DNA from: Smallanthus sonchifolius
Taxonomy: Eukaryota > Streptophyta > Magnoliopsida > Asterales > Asteraceae
Direction: 5' to 3'
DNA: 64,000 nucleotides
Assembly (NCBI GenBank): GCA_023525975.1
Contig: CM042020.1
Span: 9,378,001-9,442,000 of the forward strand
The position numbers and the translations under genes are program-made. Shown piece after piece: positions 1 to 10,324 of the stretch; position 1 is the stretch's first letter; every line of letters begins with the position of its first letter. Below the pieces are notes generated by a model. That model did not search any database. It saw only the letters and a program-made list of their open reading frames with translations, and was not told where the DNA came from.

Positions 1-798
1 GCAACATCCTCACACTTGAAACACACATTGTCCCTAATGTGTCTAACGAAAGGGGTAAAAATATAAAATGTCCAAAACAAGTCAAGTTCCCATCCTCACA
101 CTTAAACCATACATTGCCCTCAATATAAAATTGAAAACAAAGTAAAGCAAAAAATGATGCAAATGCATAAAAAGTAGAAGGATAGAACGGGACTCCCCTA
201 CGGATGTAGCAAACTCTCTTTCATGATATTAAGTGACCTCTAACATGCAATCCTCAGAATCAACAACCTCCCAGAGCTCAGAATGAAAACCTGCACACAA
301 AGCAAACAAAACAGAAAACAAAACAAAGTAAAAAGAAAACAAAAACTCACCATCGGGTTGCCTCCCGGAAGCGCTAAGTTTATAGACGAGTCTTCAGCCG
401 GACTCAAAACCACAATCTCAATCAGGTGGCTTCTCCTTTATCCTCTTCCCGCTCACCTGGCTCAGTCTCTGCCTCCTGCCGTTTGCCGGGAAGAATGCGA
501 CAGTAAGGCTCAAACAGACTCGGACAGATGTATCCGAGTCGACCCACCGGTCCTTAAACTTTCCTCGACCAAATTTGATGTAAGGCATGTAATGAGGGAA
601 CCGGTCATCTCTACAGTATCGTGTAATCCTATGATCCCTGTGTGACCATCTAAGTACCCTCAACGTTTGTCGGTCCATACGTCTCTGTGCCCTATCCCGT
701 GGTCGTGTCGATCGAGGTGGCGATCCACCATCGCTTTCCTCCATAGCCCGGCTATCCTTAACATGAAGTGGTTGCTCTGGTTCCTCAGCCACTTGCTC

Positions 799-1617
799 CT
801 ACTCTCCTTCTTCTTCCTCTGTCTCTCCTTCTTCTTTCTCTGGCTCCCCGAACACTAATGTTTGTAAATCAGCAAGGTCACCAAAAGGGTCAACCTCTCC
901 TCCGTCTGCAGTTGGTAAATCCACCAACTCATCCCCGAACTCAGCTAGCAGCGAGGGAACATACTCCTCCTTGATATCATCAGCAACCAACTCAGCATCC
1001 TCAGTCGCATCAACCACCTCCACATCCTCCTGTGTGTCCTCGACACTTGAATCCTGCATCACATCATCCTCCCAAAGCAAGTGTGACATATCGAGTAGGA
1101 TAAATGAATTATGTATGGAACTCGATGCAATCAAATGTGTATCATCCACACACTCATGATCAATATAGCTAGAGGTAGGATACTTACCTGACTCAAGGCT
1201 GGATAGATGCTCCATCTCGACATTGGACTCGATATCGGTTGAAAATACGGGTTTAAAAAACTGTGGCTCATAGTAACTGAACTCGTGCTGAACAGGAGGT
1301 GGGACTTGTGCGGTACTATGTGAGCTTGGTAATTGCACCTCGTCCATTATCTTCTCCCGTTGATAACTAGCACAAATCTCATGAATCTTCACGCCTAACG
1401 TCTCTATTCTACGGACTTTTTTCTCATATTCCTTGATACGGAGCTTACGTTGTTCGGCTTCAACCTTTTGTTGTTCATCATCTCTGAGATCATGCCTACG
1501 GATCATATAAGCGAGCATTGCCTCCACTTTCTTATAAGGACAATCTTGTATCTAATGATTTTCTCCACAACGTTCGCACCAGGGTTCCTCGAACCGCCAA
1601 ACCTGTTGTCTGTACAT
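799..1617 (-). pseudogene. gag-like remnant: zinc knuckle plus acidic region of element A
   Basis: Read on the minus strand from about 1617, the frame contains a CCHC-like zinc knuckle (residues C-E-R-C-G-E-N-H, one stop, then C), the nucleic-acid-binding motif of retroviral-type gag. After the stop, an open stretch from 1527 to 799 encodes about 242 residues. It starts with a charged, probably coiled-coil segment rich in Arg/Lys/Glu and ends in a very acidic tail (runs of Glu near 800-830). A second open stretch at 418-792 follows in another frame and is Arg-rich. I do not recognise a family for the acidic part; linking it to gag rests on the knuckle and on the primer site and LTR next door. 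Confidence 0.45.
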
Positions 1618-1845
1618 ACTCAACGTAATAGGTGAGATAATAACAAAATAAAAGAAATAAAAAACTAACAAATAAATCCTAGAAAAAGAAAACTATCAAG
1701 AAGAAAATAACCCTAGCACTAATTTTAGAAAAGTAGAGTCACCAAAAAAAATAAAAAACCTACAAAAAAACTAAAAATCCCACAAATATGTACGAAAATG
1801 GCTAGACCCCCGACTCGGATCGTTCTCGAAATCGCCAATGCAGTG

Positions 1846-1863
1846 TCCCCGGTAATGGCGCCA
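1846..1863 (-). other. Primer-binding site of element A (tRNA-Asp type)
   Basis: The minus strand reads TGGCGCCATTACCGGGGA immediately inside the LTR. It is one or two changes from the complement of the plant tRNA-Asp 3' end, the primer usual for Athila elements. It fixes the element's orientation (minus) and the inner LTR edge. Confidence 0.75.
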
Positions 1864-1869
1864 AAAACT

Positions 1870-3606
1870 TGATGTGTGTAAAGTATATATAAAATTAAGT
1901 CAAATTCACACAACAGTTTTAAAAAGGAATTACCAATCCTAAAACACACAAACGGCAAGTGTACCGGTCGATATCTAATAAGCGTAGGTAAGACCGGGTA
2001 TCAATCCTTGGACACCTATGGCGGCTCTCAAAACTCAACCTTTATCGACTCCTAACCGATGGAAAACAAGTGATGATTTTATTTTATTTTTATTTTTAGA
2101 ACATGCAAAATTATATTAAAATAACTAAAACACTGACTCGACTCAAAGAAAGGAAATACACGAGAAAAGACGAAGACAAAGGTGGAACACTGAAAAGACC
2201 AAACGAACTAAAATACGAACGAAAACCAGATATGAGACAAGCACTACCTAGACCAGGAATCATATTGACTAGTTTAAATGCTTTCAGGAACAACTAACCG
2301 TATGACACCGACTCTAAAGATAGACTAACTCAGGAATCGCTAAGACACTTAGGATCTCCTCTCAGACTCACCTACACACCGCAACTATCCTAAGGGTCAA
2401 GATAAGCTCACCACTAAGACAGTGGATCTCCTCTCAGACTTACCACTCCCTAGAACACCAAGTACTCGAAAACAGTTTCACATCTCGGTCTCAACCGTTA
2501 CTATACCCAGAGACTATCCTAGACAGACCTAAGGGCAAGGAGTAAGCACTAAAATACCGACTATGACACGGAATTGCAAGTGATAAAGATAACCTGGACA
2601 GTTCACTCTCGTGCAACTGCTACCCAAACCACCAAAACCAAAGGACAACCCGACAACCTATCTCCTCTCGGACTCAAGGTTGGTAAAACACTGATTTTTA
2701 AAGACCCACACAACTGCTCCTACGACTGATCAAATCGTTTAGACCAAAAACACCAAGTAAATGACACAAAACTCGAAACCCTACTCGAACCACACAAAGG
2801 AAACGAACAAGATGACAAGCGAAACAAGTTCATGTAGGATTATTAAAAAACACAACATTTAAACATATTCATAATCAATAAATTAGAAGCCTTGACAATA
2901 GCATTCGTCATACGAGTCAATCACAACCGAAAAACATTCAAACAACGTCAATAATCATCCTAATCTAGGTAGCAAATGAGTTTAGCTACTCATAATCATG
3001 CAAAATATCAAAGAACATAAGATAAACATGATAAAACTGGAAACAAAGTTCTAGAAACGAATACGAATTGCAAACCGAACGTTCTCAAACCAAAAACGAT
3101 CTTCCAACGTCGATTCGGGTGTTCGTAGGGCTCCAAAGCTTGTATCCAATAGTCCTTAGTCTTCCTTAATCGAAATTAGGTCGAACCCACCTTCCAATTG
3201 CCGTCAAAAAGGGTTTTAATAGCCAAAAATTGTGAATCTGTCCGCTGAGTCGACTTCGGACCATTATGGTCAGGGATGTCGATCCGATATGGGTGGAATT
3301 TCGGGATTTTATCAATGTTGGGCTTTAGGAATTTTCGAGACACCCAAGATTCATATATTATGGACCCGGTAACTCATTTTCTAGCCCGAGATATGCCCAT
3401 CTGAAGTTCGGACTTTTTTTCCTATCGATTCCGTTTAGTCCTTCATTCCCGCAACTCGTTTACTTGCTTTTCTTCTCGGTTCTCATACAATACCTACAAA
3501 TCCATCATATATAGACATAAGTATCATAATCCAAAAAAATCACAATCAAAACCTCTTTAAATGTGGTAAAATACGCATTATAAACATAGTGTTTTGCACC
3601 ACATCA
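1870..3606 (-). mobile_element. 5' LTR of Athila-like element A
   Basis: The LTR is bounded by the short inverted repeat TGATGTG (1870) and CACATCA (ending 3606), with the primer site just outside the left edge. About 1.74 kb, usual for Athila-type LTRs. It contains the 'GCAAGTGTACC...TCG...GGTAAG...CGGGTATC...GGACAC' block (about 1950-2015), which recurs in degenerate form in the LTR-like regions near 4790, 12390 and 55165. The right flank drops straight into the gag region of element B, so A is inserted into B. The matching left flank is outside the window, so the target duplication cannot be checked. Confidence 0.7.
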
Positions 3607-4320
3607 AACACCTCTAGTGAACGAGGCGGGTGTCCTAGCACTTGGAATGGAAGTCCTAGTAGATGGTTGTTGTTGCTCGGCCAGAGCAAAGCTGTCGAAC
3701 ATCTCCTCACATTCAGCCGGCTCCTTCTTTTCCATGATATACCCTACAGCGACAGTATTGAATATTGGTTGCTTCGATAATGTCAGCCCGTTATAGAACT
3801 TCTCCACTATCGCCCAGTCGGAAAGTCCATGATATGGGCATCTTCTCAACAGGGCGTTGAACCTCTCTCGGGCCATGTGGTAAGGCTCGTTAGGGTCCAT
3901 ACAAAAGGAGTGGATCTAGTCCCTTAGGCGAGCGGCCTTGGAGGGTGGATAATATTTCTTCAGGAACTTGGCTTGCAGATCCTCCCAAGTGGTAATAGAG
4001 TCATCAGGAAGGGTATCTAACCAAGTGGCGGCACAACCAGAAGAGTGAGAATGAGAAAAGATGCAAATAGGTTGCCTCCTCAGAAACACCAGTAATGTGA
4101 AAGGTGTCACAAATACGAACGAAGTGGGATAGATGTCCTGGTGCATCCTCATCTTCAAGTCCATGAAACTGAGTGGAATGGATGATGGTGTTCATTACAT
4201 GAGATGGAATCTGCCAGTTGTTGTTACAGTGGGGCGGGTGATCGAAGATCTGGCCCCTGTGACTCATCACTGGCTCTCTGGTGCACGGTACGTCTAGCAG
4301 GTGGATTAGCATCACCCATG
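3607..4320 (-). pseudogene. Athila-type retrotransposon gag (element B), truncated and frameshifted
   Basis: Minus-strand frames at 4224-4320, 4004-4205, 3916-4060 and 3604-3900 together read as a retrotransposon capsid (gag) domain. They run from an N-terminal proline/arginine-rich leader through the segment FHGLEDEDAPGHLSHF, the hallmark TTWEDLQAKFLKKYYPP (about 3945-4000), then a block around ERFNALLRRCPYHGLSDW. This order matches the Retrotrans_gag family of Ty3/gypsy Athila elements. There is a frame change near 4060 and a stop near 3916. The 3' end is cut by insertion of LTR A at 3606. Not functional. Confidence 0.75.
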
Positions 4321-4670
4321 TTAGCAATAGGAATAGGGCTACGACTACGTACCTGGTTTCGCACAAAAGGCTCAAACGTAAATGAAGGTCGCGGTTGCGC
4401 TCGTGAAGCTCTCGCTAGAGCTCTGAATAAGCAGTAAACTGGGGTGATCCCTGTGAGCGAGTATGTTGCATAAACGGGAAGAAAACAACACAAGAAAGAT
4501 TCAACACATAAAAGAAAAAAAAAACTCAACCTAAAATTTTGACACACAAATAGCAAAAGACAAAGCACACAATTAGGACCTAAACACAGATTAGACTCAA
4601 CTAAAAAGAGAAAATAAAACATAAAGCCAAATAAAGAAATAATCAAAGCTAATTTTGCTATTGCTATGTG

Positions 4671-4688
4671 TCCCCGGCAACGGCGCCA
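4671..4688 (-). other. Primer-binding site of element B (tRNA-Asp type)
   Basis: The minus strand reads TGGCGCCGTTGCCGGGGA, an exact match to the complement of the plant tRNA-Asp 3' end. It lies directly between the gag region (lower coordinates) and the LTR that starts at 4695. Confidence 0.85.
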
Positions 4689-4694
4689 AAAACT

Positions 4695-5190
4695 TGATGT
4701 CGTCTAGACGGTCTATAAAAACCTAACCTAGACACTCTAGTAATACTCTAGAAAACCTTTAAACTAGACCGCACTGACAGACAATTGTACCTATCGAATA
4801 TAGTAAAGCCTAATGGTAAACCGGATATCAAACCCTAGAGACACTATAAATAACTAGACTAGACTCTAAATAGAACTTAAATATTTGGTTGGGGGGAATT
4901 CTATGACTAAGATTATACTAAAGTAAGAACTCACGATTGACAGCTAACTATCAGATAGAAAACTCGAGTTAAATCAAGAATAGAGAAAACACTACCTAGG
5001 TCAGAATCCTACTTATAAAACTCAGACTTCTCTCAGCTATGGAAACTATGACAGGTCTTGGGTTCTAAGGATAACACTCTCAGACAACCTAGTGGATCCC
5101 TAATCAATCTCAGGGTGTCACCAGAAAGAAACTCTAAGGAATGCAAAACGCTGACCTGAAGTCGGATTACATTTCAGTCTCTCCAACGAC
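4695..5190 (-). mobile_element. 5' LTR of element B, truncated
   Basis: Begins TGATGTCGTC next to the tRNA-Asp primer site and contains the degenerate Athila LTR block near 4790-4850. The outer end is not visible. From about 5190 the sequence changes to copia-associated palindromes, so the LTR is broken or overlain there; the end coordinate is approximate. Confidence 0.5.
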
Positions 5191-5285
5191 ACTAAAGTAC
5201 GTAAGAAAAATAAAAGACTCAAATCTTGCGTACTTGCTAAGTACGTAAGAACTATCCTCATGCGTACTTAGTAAGTACGCAAGAA
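5190..5285. repeat. Cluster of GCGTACTT/AAGTACGC palindromes (copia-associated)
   Basis: Three near copies of an about 21-bp palindrome with arms TGCGTACTTA and TAAGTACGCA around one central base: a half-site near 5197, one at 5225-5249 and a perfect one at 5261-5281. The motif recurs at 8771-8793, 9163-9240, 9889-10050 and 10631-10676, always close to copia primer sites or LTRs. Confidence 0.8.
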
Positions 5286-5418
5286 CAAATCCTAAACTGA
5301 AATTTTTTATAAGTCTAAAAACTTTGAATGTTTGTGTTCATGCTAGTCTCATTGATGTGTGTTCTATTCTAATGAATGTATCTGTTCTTATGATTATTTC
5401 TTGTGTGTTACTGCAGAT

Positions 5419-8400
5419 ATGGCTCGTGCTTTTACCGACGAATTCAACATGCCAGGACTAACAAAACCAGAATGGAGAAGTGTAGCAGTCAATTATTAGG
5501 AGATAGTGAACTTCCTTAACCAATTCATGATCAGCTATGCAATCTCAGCTGATCCAATTGTGTCTATACCTTACTTGGAGCAATTTTAGGATACTGCTAA
5601 TCATGATTGCACAGTTACACCCAATGTCATTCAGGCTACTGTTGCTGGTCATGAGATTGCAATTTCTGAGGATATCATTCGGCAGGTACTACAATTCCGA
5701 GACCGTGCTGAAGATCCAGTTGCTTATTCTGATTTATTTATTGATGGGTGCTGGAGACAAAGACAGGCCTACGTAGGAAGAGAAGACTATGCCTCCTATA
5801 TGAAGAAGTGGGTACTTGATCAATGGCGGTATTTCGCGCACGTCATGATCATGTGCATCTCTACTAGGAAGGCTGGGAAGAACGCCATAGGACATGATTT
5901 GGCAATAGCAATGGTTGGGTTATCACTGAACAAGGGATACAACTTCTCTAAGTATGTCTACGTATCCATGGTGGATCAGATCAACGCTACGGAGAGGTTT
6001 AGATTTATGTTGTTTCCCAGGTTTACACGGTTGCTGATAAATCACTTCGTGCCCAATCTACCTCAGATTAGACAGAGACTTCAAGTTAAAAGGGTGGATA
6101 AGAGGGTGTTTGCTCAATTTCTAAAGCCGGGAACTGAAGAGCCTATTCTCGTGCACACACCGCTCTTTTTTCATCTAATTAATGAAGGCTATGTAGCTCC
6201 CCCTAATGACCGTTGATTCAGCGTTGATTCGAAACCTGAAGCGAGTGAACATTCTGATGAGGAACAAGATCAAGAATAGGTAGAGGAGGAACAAGAACAA
6301 GGTGGTGATTCTGATGAAGAGGAAGGAGGTGATGGTGAAGGTGCTGAAGAGTCTGACTCCGAGAGAACAGAATCAGACTCATCTGACTCTGATGATGCAC
6401 CTGATCAGGCACACTCGAGGAGAACGACCAAAGTTTCCCTTCGTGAGTCATCCTCCAAATGACAGAGAGACGAGAGTTCAGATAGTGATTACATACCTGA
6501 ACAAGCGACTGAAGTTGCTAGGCAACAAGATACTGAGAGGAGGAAGAAGTCTCGGTCAGATAGGCCTTGGGAGACGGTCATAAATGACCTGAACGCCCGT
6601 CTCCTGGGTCAAACTAGTTCAGAAGCTCTAAGTCAAACTCCAGCTCAACTGTATCAAAGGAGGAAGCGACCCCAGTTGACTACCATTGTTGCTTCAACTG
6701 TCTAAGAGGATGTTCCATAGATAGTTTCACTTCCAATGACTACTGTTGAATCGTTGGTGAGTACTGTCCCCATTTGGACAGAGTGTCATTATTACACCCG
6801 TCACCACTCAAGCTACAACCATCCTATCAACAGTCCCTGTTATAACCCTTCATACCATCACTCAACCCTTTACTTATGGAGATTTCTCTCAAGGGTTTGA
6901 CTTTGACGATATCTTTTCATCACCAATCCATGGAACTGGTGAAGCATCCACATCTAGGGATCCTGATCCTAGAGATGCTCGGATTGCTTATCTTGAAACT
7001 CATGTGACCTCTTTGTTAGACACAATGAACAAGTCGAGGAGTGAGTCTGAAGCCCATCAAGCTAGGATTAACTCTTTGATTGATGAAGTGACACACCTTA
7101 GACACCGGTGGATGGGAACCGAAGAGCAGCTTAGATCAATCAAAGAATAAGCTGAAATGCAATTCAAAGTGGACGAATCTGTTCTTGCCCACAGGCAATC
7201 CGTTGAAGTAAGGCTTGCGCTTCAACGCGATGAACACCAAAAGATGGTTGCCCTTCTGGAGGAGTTGACGAAAAAGCTTGCTGCTCAGGGGGAGAAGCAG
7301 AAGCCAAACACCAAAGATGCCTGTCATCAAGTTGACTTGACCGGTGATGACAAGGATCCCGAGGCTGGTCCTAGCGGTAGTGAGCAACAAGATTTATATG
7401 TTGTTCCATTATTTGTTGTGCCTATGACTCAGGGGGAGTCTACTGAGGCTGGTGGTGAAGATTCTGGGAGTTACAGAGGAAAATCGACGGCTGAAGTTTT
7501 AGAAGATCTTTCTAACGATGTTATCTTACTTCTAGAGCCTGGTTATTCCAAGGCTGAACAAATCGATGCTCTCAATGAAATTTAAGAAGGAGAGATCGAG
7601 TATGATGATGATGAGTGGGAATTTGATGATGAGGATGTGTTGGTGGAGTTTCCAAAAGGTGAAGGCGACGGTATTTATGACCTAGAAGATGGAGAGATCT
7701 TTGAATCTCCGTTCTTTGAATTTGCTGAAGGTTCAGTCGAGTCTGAACGTGTTGCTGAGGCTAGTGGTGTAGCAACCTTGACTGAAGCCTCCCCTGCCGT
7801 ACCTGCACATGCTGACACTGCTAACTCCTAGAGTAACAAGCTTCCTCGGGAATGGTTCAAGAAAAGTCAGCCTCCTGCTTGGCAAAAACTGTACATCACT
7901 AACAAGCATGGAGCAGCAGGAATGATCCTTTCTGCTCACTTTGACGATGATAAGGGTTTGTTTGCCATTAAACGCGTTGGGTTTTTCAATACTTGAAACC
8001 ATCCAGCGAGGAATTCAGCTCCTTACCGAAGTATGATCTGGTGAATCTTGCAAACCGAGACTTAATTGGTGAGACCAACTTTGCTGTAGCTAAGGGTGTG
8101 TGGGGTACGATGTAGATAGAGAGAAGATCAGGAAACTTTGAGATGTTCAAGCCTCAGTTGCCTAAGAGAGTCAGGGATAAGACACGCATGGATCCCGTAA
8201 CTAACAAGTTCTTAAAGAAATTGGTCTATAAGCTTGTGCTATGTGAGACCAAGATTCCCCTGAGCAAGATACCTTAGGATATCCTTGGGAGCATGTGGTA
8301 CTGGTTTGTGGATCCGATTACTGGCGAGGTGGTGATTATGGAAAAGACTTTGTCCAAGGGTGAAGGGTGGAACCGAGGGACTTAATCAGATAATTTATGA

Positions 8401-8570
8401 GATCTGTTTCACCAATTTCTCTGTGAAAGACCTAGAGGTTCTACATGACAAGTACTACATTTACACTGACCAGTGGACGAAGCTTCTTGCATCAAGGTAC
8501 AACAAGTTAGTCAAATTCTGATTTGACTACAAATTGAAGATGGGAAGCAGAGCTAGTGCTGTTGACCATT
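5419..8570 (+). pseudogene. Extra ORF of a copia element lying just before its 3' LTR (decayed)
   Basis: A coding-like region with several stops (near 5499, 5587, 6216, 6240 and beyond) and frame shifts. It starts at an ATG preceded by a good splice acceptor (TTACTGCAG at 5408-5416). The first about 270 codons read FLNQFMISYAISADP...IPYLEQF...ISEDIIRQVL...; this resembles, from memory, a family of extra ORFs placed after RNase H in composite-family copia elements. Then follow a Glu/Asp/Ser-rich acidic linker (about 6230-6420), a coiled-coil-like stretch (7157-7310, with LALQRDEHQKMVALLEELTKKL) and another acidic part (7440-7830). It ends shortly before a polypurine tract and LTR. The position is that of 'env-like' ORFs, but I see no membrane segment. 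Function unknown. Confidence 0.55.
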
Positions 8571-8602
8571 AGAGACTAAAGACATCTCTAGAGTTGCTGT
8601 CA

Positions 8603-8610
8603 AGGGGGAG
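8603..8610 (+). other. Polypurine tract before the 3' LTR
   Basis: AGGGGGAG preceded by CA, directly after the decayed extra ORF and before an LTR-like segment. Typical plus-strand primer of copia elements. Confidence 0.6.
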
Positions 8611-8809
8611 TTTATTGAAGCATTTCTGGTAACAAGCACTCTGAAGATTGTCCCTGCTTTTGTAATGTCTATTGTATTGTATTTAGTCTCTGTTGTATTT
8701 GGTTATCGAGTTGTAATCATGTATGTATAAACTTGTTTCTGTACATGTCGTTTGAAGTTGTTTGTATGCTTTGCGTACTTAGTAAGTGCGCATGATTTTT
8801 GTCCTATAA
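8611..8809 (+). mobile_element. Short copia-type LTR between polypurine tract and primer site
   Basis: About 200 bp enclosed by a polypurine tract on the left and a tRNA-iMet primer site on the right. Contains one GCGTACTT palindrome (8771-8793). The TG/CA ends are not intact (TT...TA), so the edges come from the flanking signals. Polypurine tract, LTR and primer site in this order mean that two element bodies share one LTR, or that a recombination joined them. Confidence 0.45.
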
Positions 8810-8810
8810 G

Positions 8811-8822
8811 TGGTATCAGAGC
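8811..8822 (+). other. Primer-binding site, initiator tRNA-Met type (plus strand)
   Basis: TGGTATCAGAGC, the standard primer site of plant copia elements. A leader with palindromes follows, and a gag-like start at 9322. Confidence 0.85.
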
Positions 8823-9321
8823 ATTTTCTCTTGATTTCGAGTGTTGTGAGCGTGTTAGGAGCATTTTCGACCCGATTTGCAACCTGATTACTTGAAATTT
8901 GACTGAGTTTTTGTTGATTTGTTGTGTGAAAATAGCCTCTGCTTCTCATGCTATTTTCAGGCTGAAAATCTTCAAAATTATCCCCATTTGTTGTTTGTTT
9001 GAGTGATTTGATCATCAAGGGTCTGTTAGAAACAAGTTTCTAACCTTTTGGATTGATCAATTTCGTGTTTACAACAAGTTTGAATATTTGAGTGTTTTTC
9101 AGTGGCCTGAACTGACTGGAAAAAGTTGTTAGAGCAGGTTTGAAAAAATCTGATTTGTTCTTGCATACTTGTCAAGTACGCAAGAGCAATTTCCTGCGTA
9201 CTTGTTCTTACATCCTGTGTACTTACCTAAGTACGCAAGGCCAATCTCACAAGTTCGCAAGACCATTTCCTAAGTACGCAAGTTGTGCTGTTTTCTCTGA
9301 ATTTTGACTAAGTACTTGACC
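8823..9321 (+). other. Copia 5' leader with palindromic motifs
   Basis: Noncoding stretch between the primer site and the gag-like ATG. Its end holds a cluster of GCGTACTT-type motifs (9163-9187, 9195-9240, 9270-9290). Parts of this leader (around 9022-9065) are similar to the reverse complement of 10120-10190, the leader of the oppositely oriented neighbour. Confidence 0.5.
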
Positions 9322-9408
9322 ATGTCGAACATTCAGAACATTAGTAGCATGCTGAACTATGACCAGATTCATCACCGCTTCACTCAATTCCTCAAAAACT
9401 TTGACTAG
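9322..9408 (+). pseudogene. Copia gag-like start, 28 codons then stop
   Basis: ATG at 9322 opens 28 codons (MSNIQNISSMLNYDQIHHRF...) and ends at TAG 9406. Its position after primer site and leader suggests the beginning of gag. Sequence after the stop is unrelated, so the element body is missing. Confidence 0.4.
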
Positions 9409-9439
9409 TCAAATCTAGGATTTTATTCCCCACATTTCT

Positions 9440-9860
9440 TTACGAAGACCCAAAACAGCAAATCCTTGGGTTCAAGTTGTTCCAGTATTCATCACCTATT
9501 AAAGAAGTATCCCGGATACTCGTAGCCTACATTTTCAGGTTTGAATACCCAAACAATATGATTCTTTTTCCAAAGACCCAAAGCAACACATCTTCACAAA
9601 TAAACCGAGACATTTAGTCGATGATGACCCGGTTGCTCAAATTGATTCAGCATTCATTCCCAATTAAAGAAGTATCCAAGATACTCGTAGCATACATTTT
9701 CAGGTTTGAACACCAACACAATATGATAATTGGTATCATCCAACAAAATCTCATCCTTGTTTCCCCAAGCCACATCAAATACAAATTTCGGTCCCGAAAA
9801 ACCAAAATTACCATCTTCTCAAAAATGGCCCAAAACAAGCATACAAATGATCCGTCAAAT
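9440..9860 (-). pseudogene. Duplicated coding-like segment of unknown origin
   Basis: Two diverged copies about 164 bp apart (landmark AAAGAAGTATCC at about 9500 and 9664). On the minus strand the right copy reads without stops through ...DDTNYHIVLVFKPENVCYEYLGYFF; the left copy has a similar but interrupted reading. It looks like an exon fragment duplicated inside the copia body. I do not recognise the protein. Confidence 0.3.
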
Positions 9861-9884
9861 TTGTTTTTTTTAATCCCAGAGACT

Positions 9885-10050
9885 AGCTCTTGCGTACTTG
9901 GTAAGTTCGCACATCCATAAGTTCATGCGTACATACCAAGTTCGCAGCCAAACACGTCATGCGTATATGTATGTTCATAGAGCCAAATACCCATGCATAC
10001 TTAGTAAGTACGCACGACAACTACTCCTGCGTACTTAGTAAGTACTCATA
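9885..10050 (-). repeat. Palindrome cluster in the leader of the inverted copia element
   Basis: Four GCGTACTT-type palindromes or half-sites (9889-9912, about 9925-9950, 9993-10017, 10027-10050). They lie between the minus-strand primer site at 10311 and the body of that element, mirroring the arrangement at 9163-9290. Confidence 0.65.
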
Positions 10051-10310
10051 AAAGTTGTTTCGCGTATTTACGAGACAGTACAGTAGCACACTTGACGATC
10101 TTGAGGAGAATGTTCGAAAAGTGTTGGATCTGTGAAATTGATGCTTCCAAAGGCTTAGAAATCATCTTCTAACAAACTCCTAGCCTTCCAAACACCAAAA
10201 GCAGCGCACTTTTAGGGATTTTGGTCTGAAAAAGTAGCGACCCGTATGAACTCAGATCTGTTCAAAACCCTAAAAACTCGAATCTGGAACACAAATTAAT
10301 GAACACCAAG

Positions 10311-10322
10311 GCTCTGATACCA
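10311..10322 (-). other. Primer-binding site, initiator tRNA-Met type (minus strand)
   Basis: The plus strand reads GCTCTGATACCA, so the minus strand carries TGGTATCAGAGC. The LTR lies to its right, starting TGTAGG at 10325. It faces the plus-strand primer site at 8811. Confidence 0.85.
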
Positions 10323-10324
10323 AT

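Larger units (their letters stand above)
1..1869 (-). mobile_element. Athila-like Ty3/gypsy element A, internal region (partial)
   Basis: Internal part of an LTR retrotransposon read on the minus strand; its 3' side runs off the window start. It adjoins a tRNA-Asp-type primer site (about 1846-1863) and a complete LTR (1870-3606). The internal region holds a zinc-knuckle-like stretch and an acidic ORF but no gag capsid homology that I can see in the roughly 230 bases between primer site and zinc knuckle. This suggests a non-autonomous or deleted derivative. No reverse transcriptase is visible in the portion present. Confidence 0.6.

Noticed and set aside
283..645. 120-codon plus-strand frame
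   Set aside because: It lies opposite the minus-strand retrotransposon coding-like region and has no recognisable motif or gene structure.
4224..4646. 140-codon minus-strand frame as a separate gene
   Set aside because: Only its last part is the gag leader; the first part is noncoding leader sequence next to the primer site.
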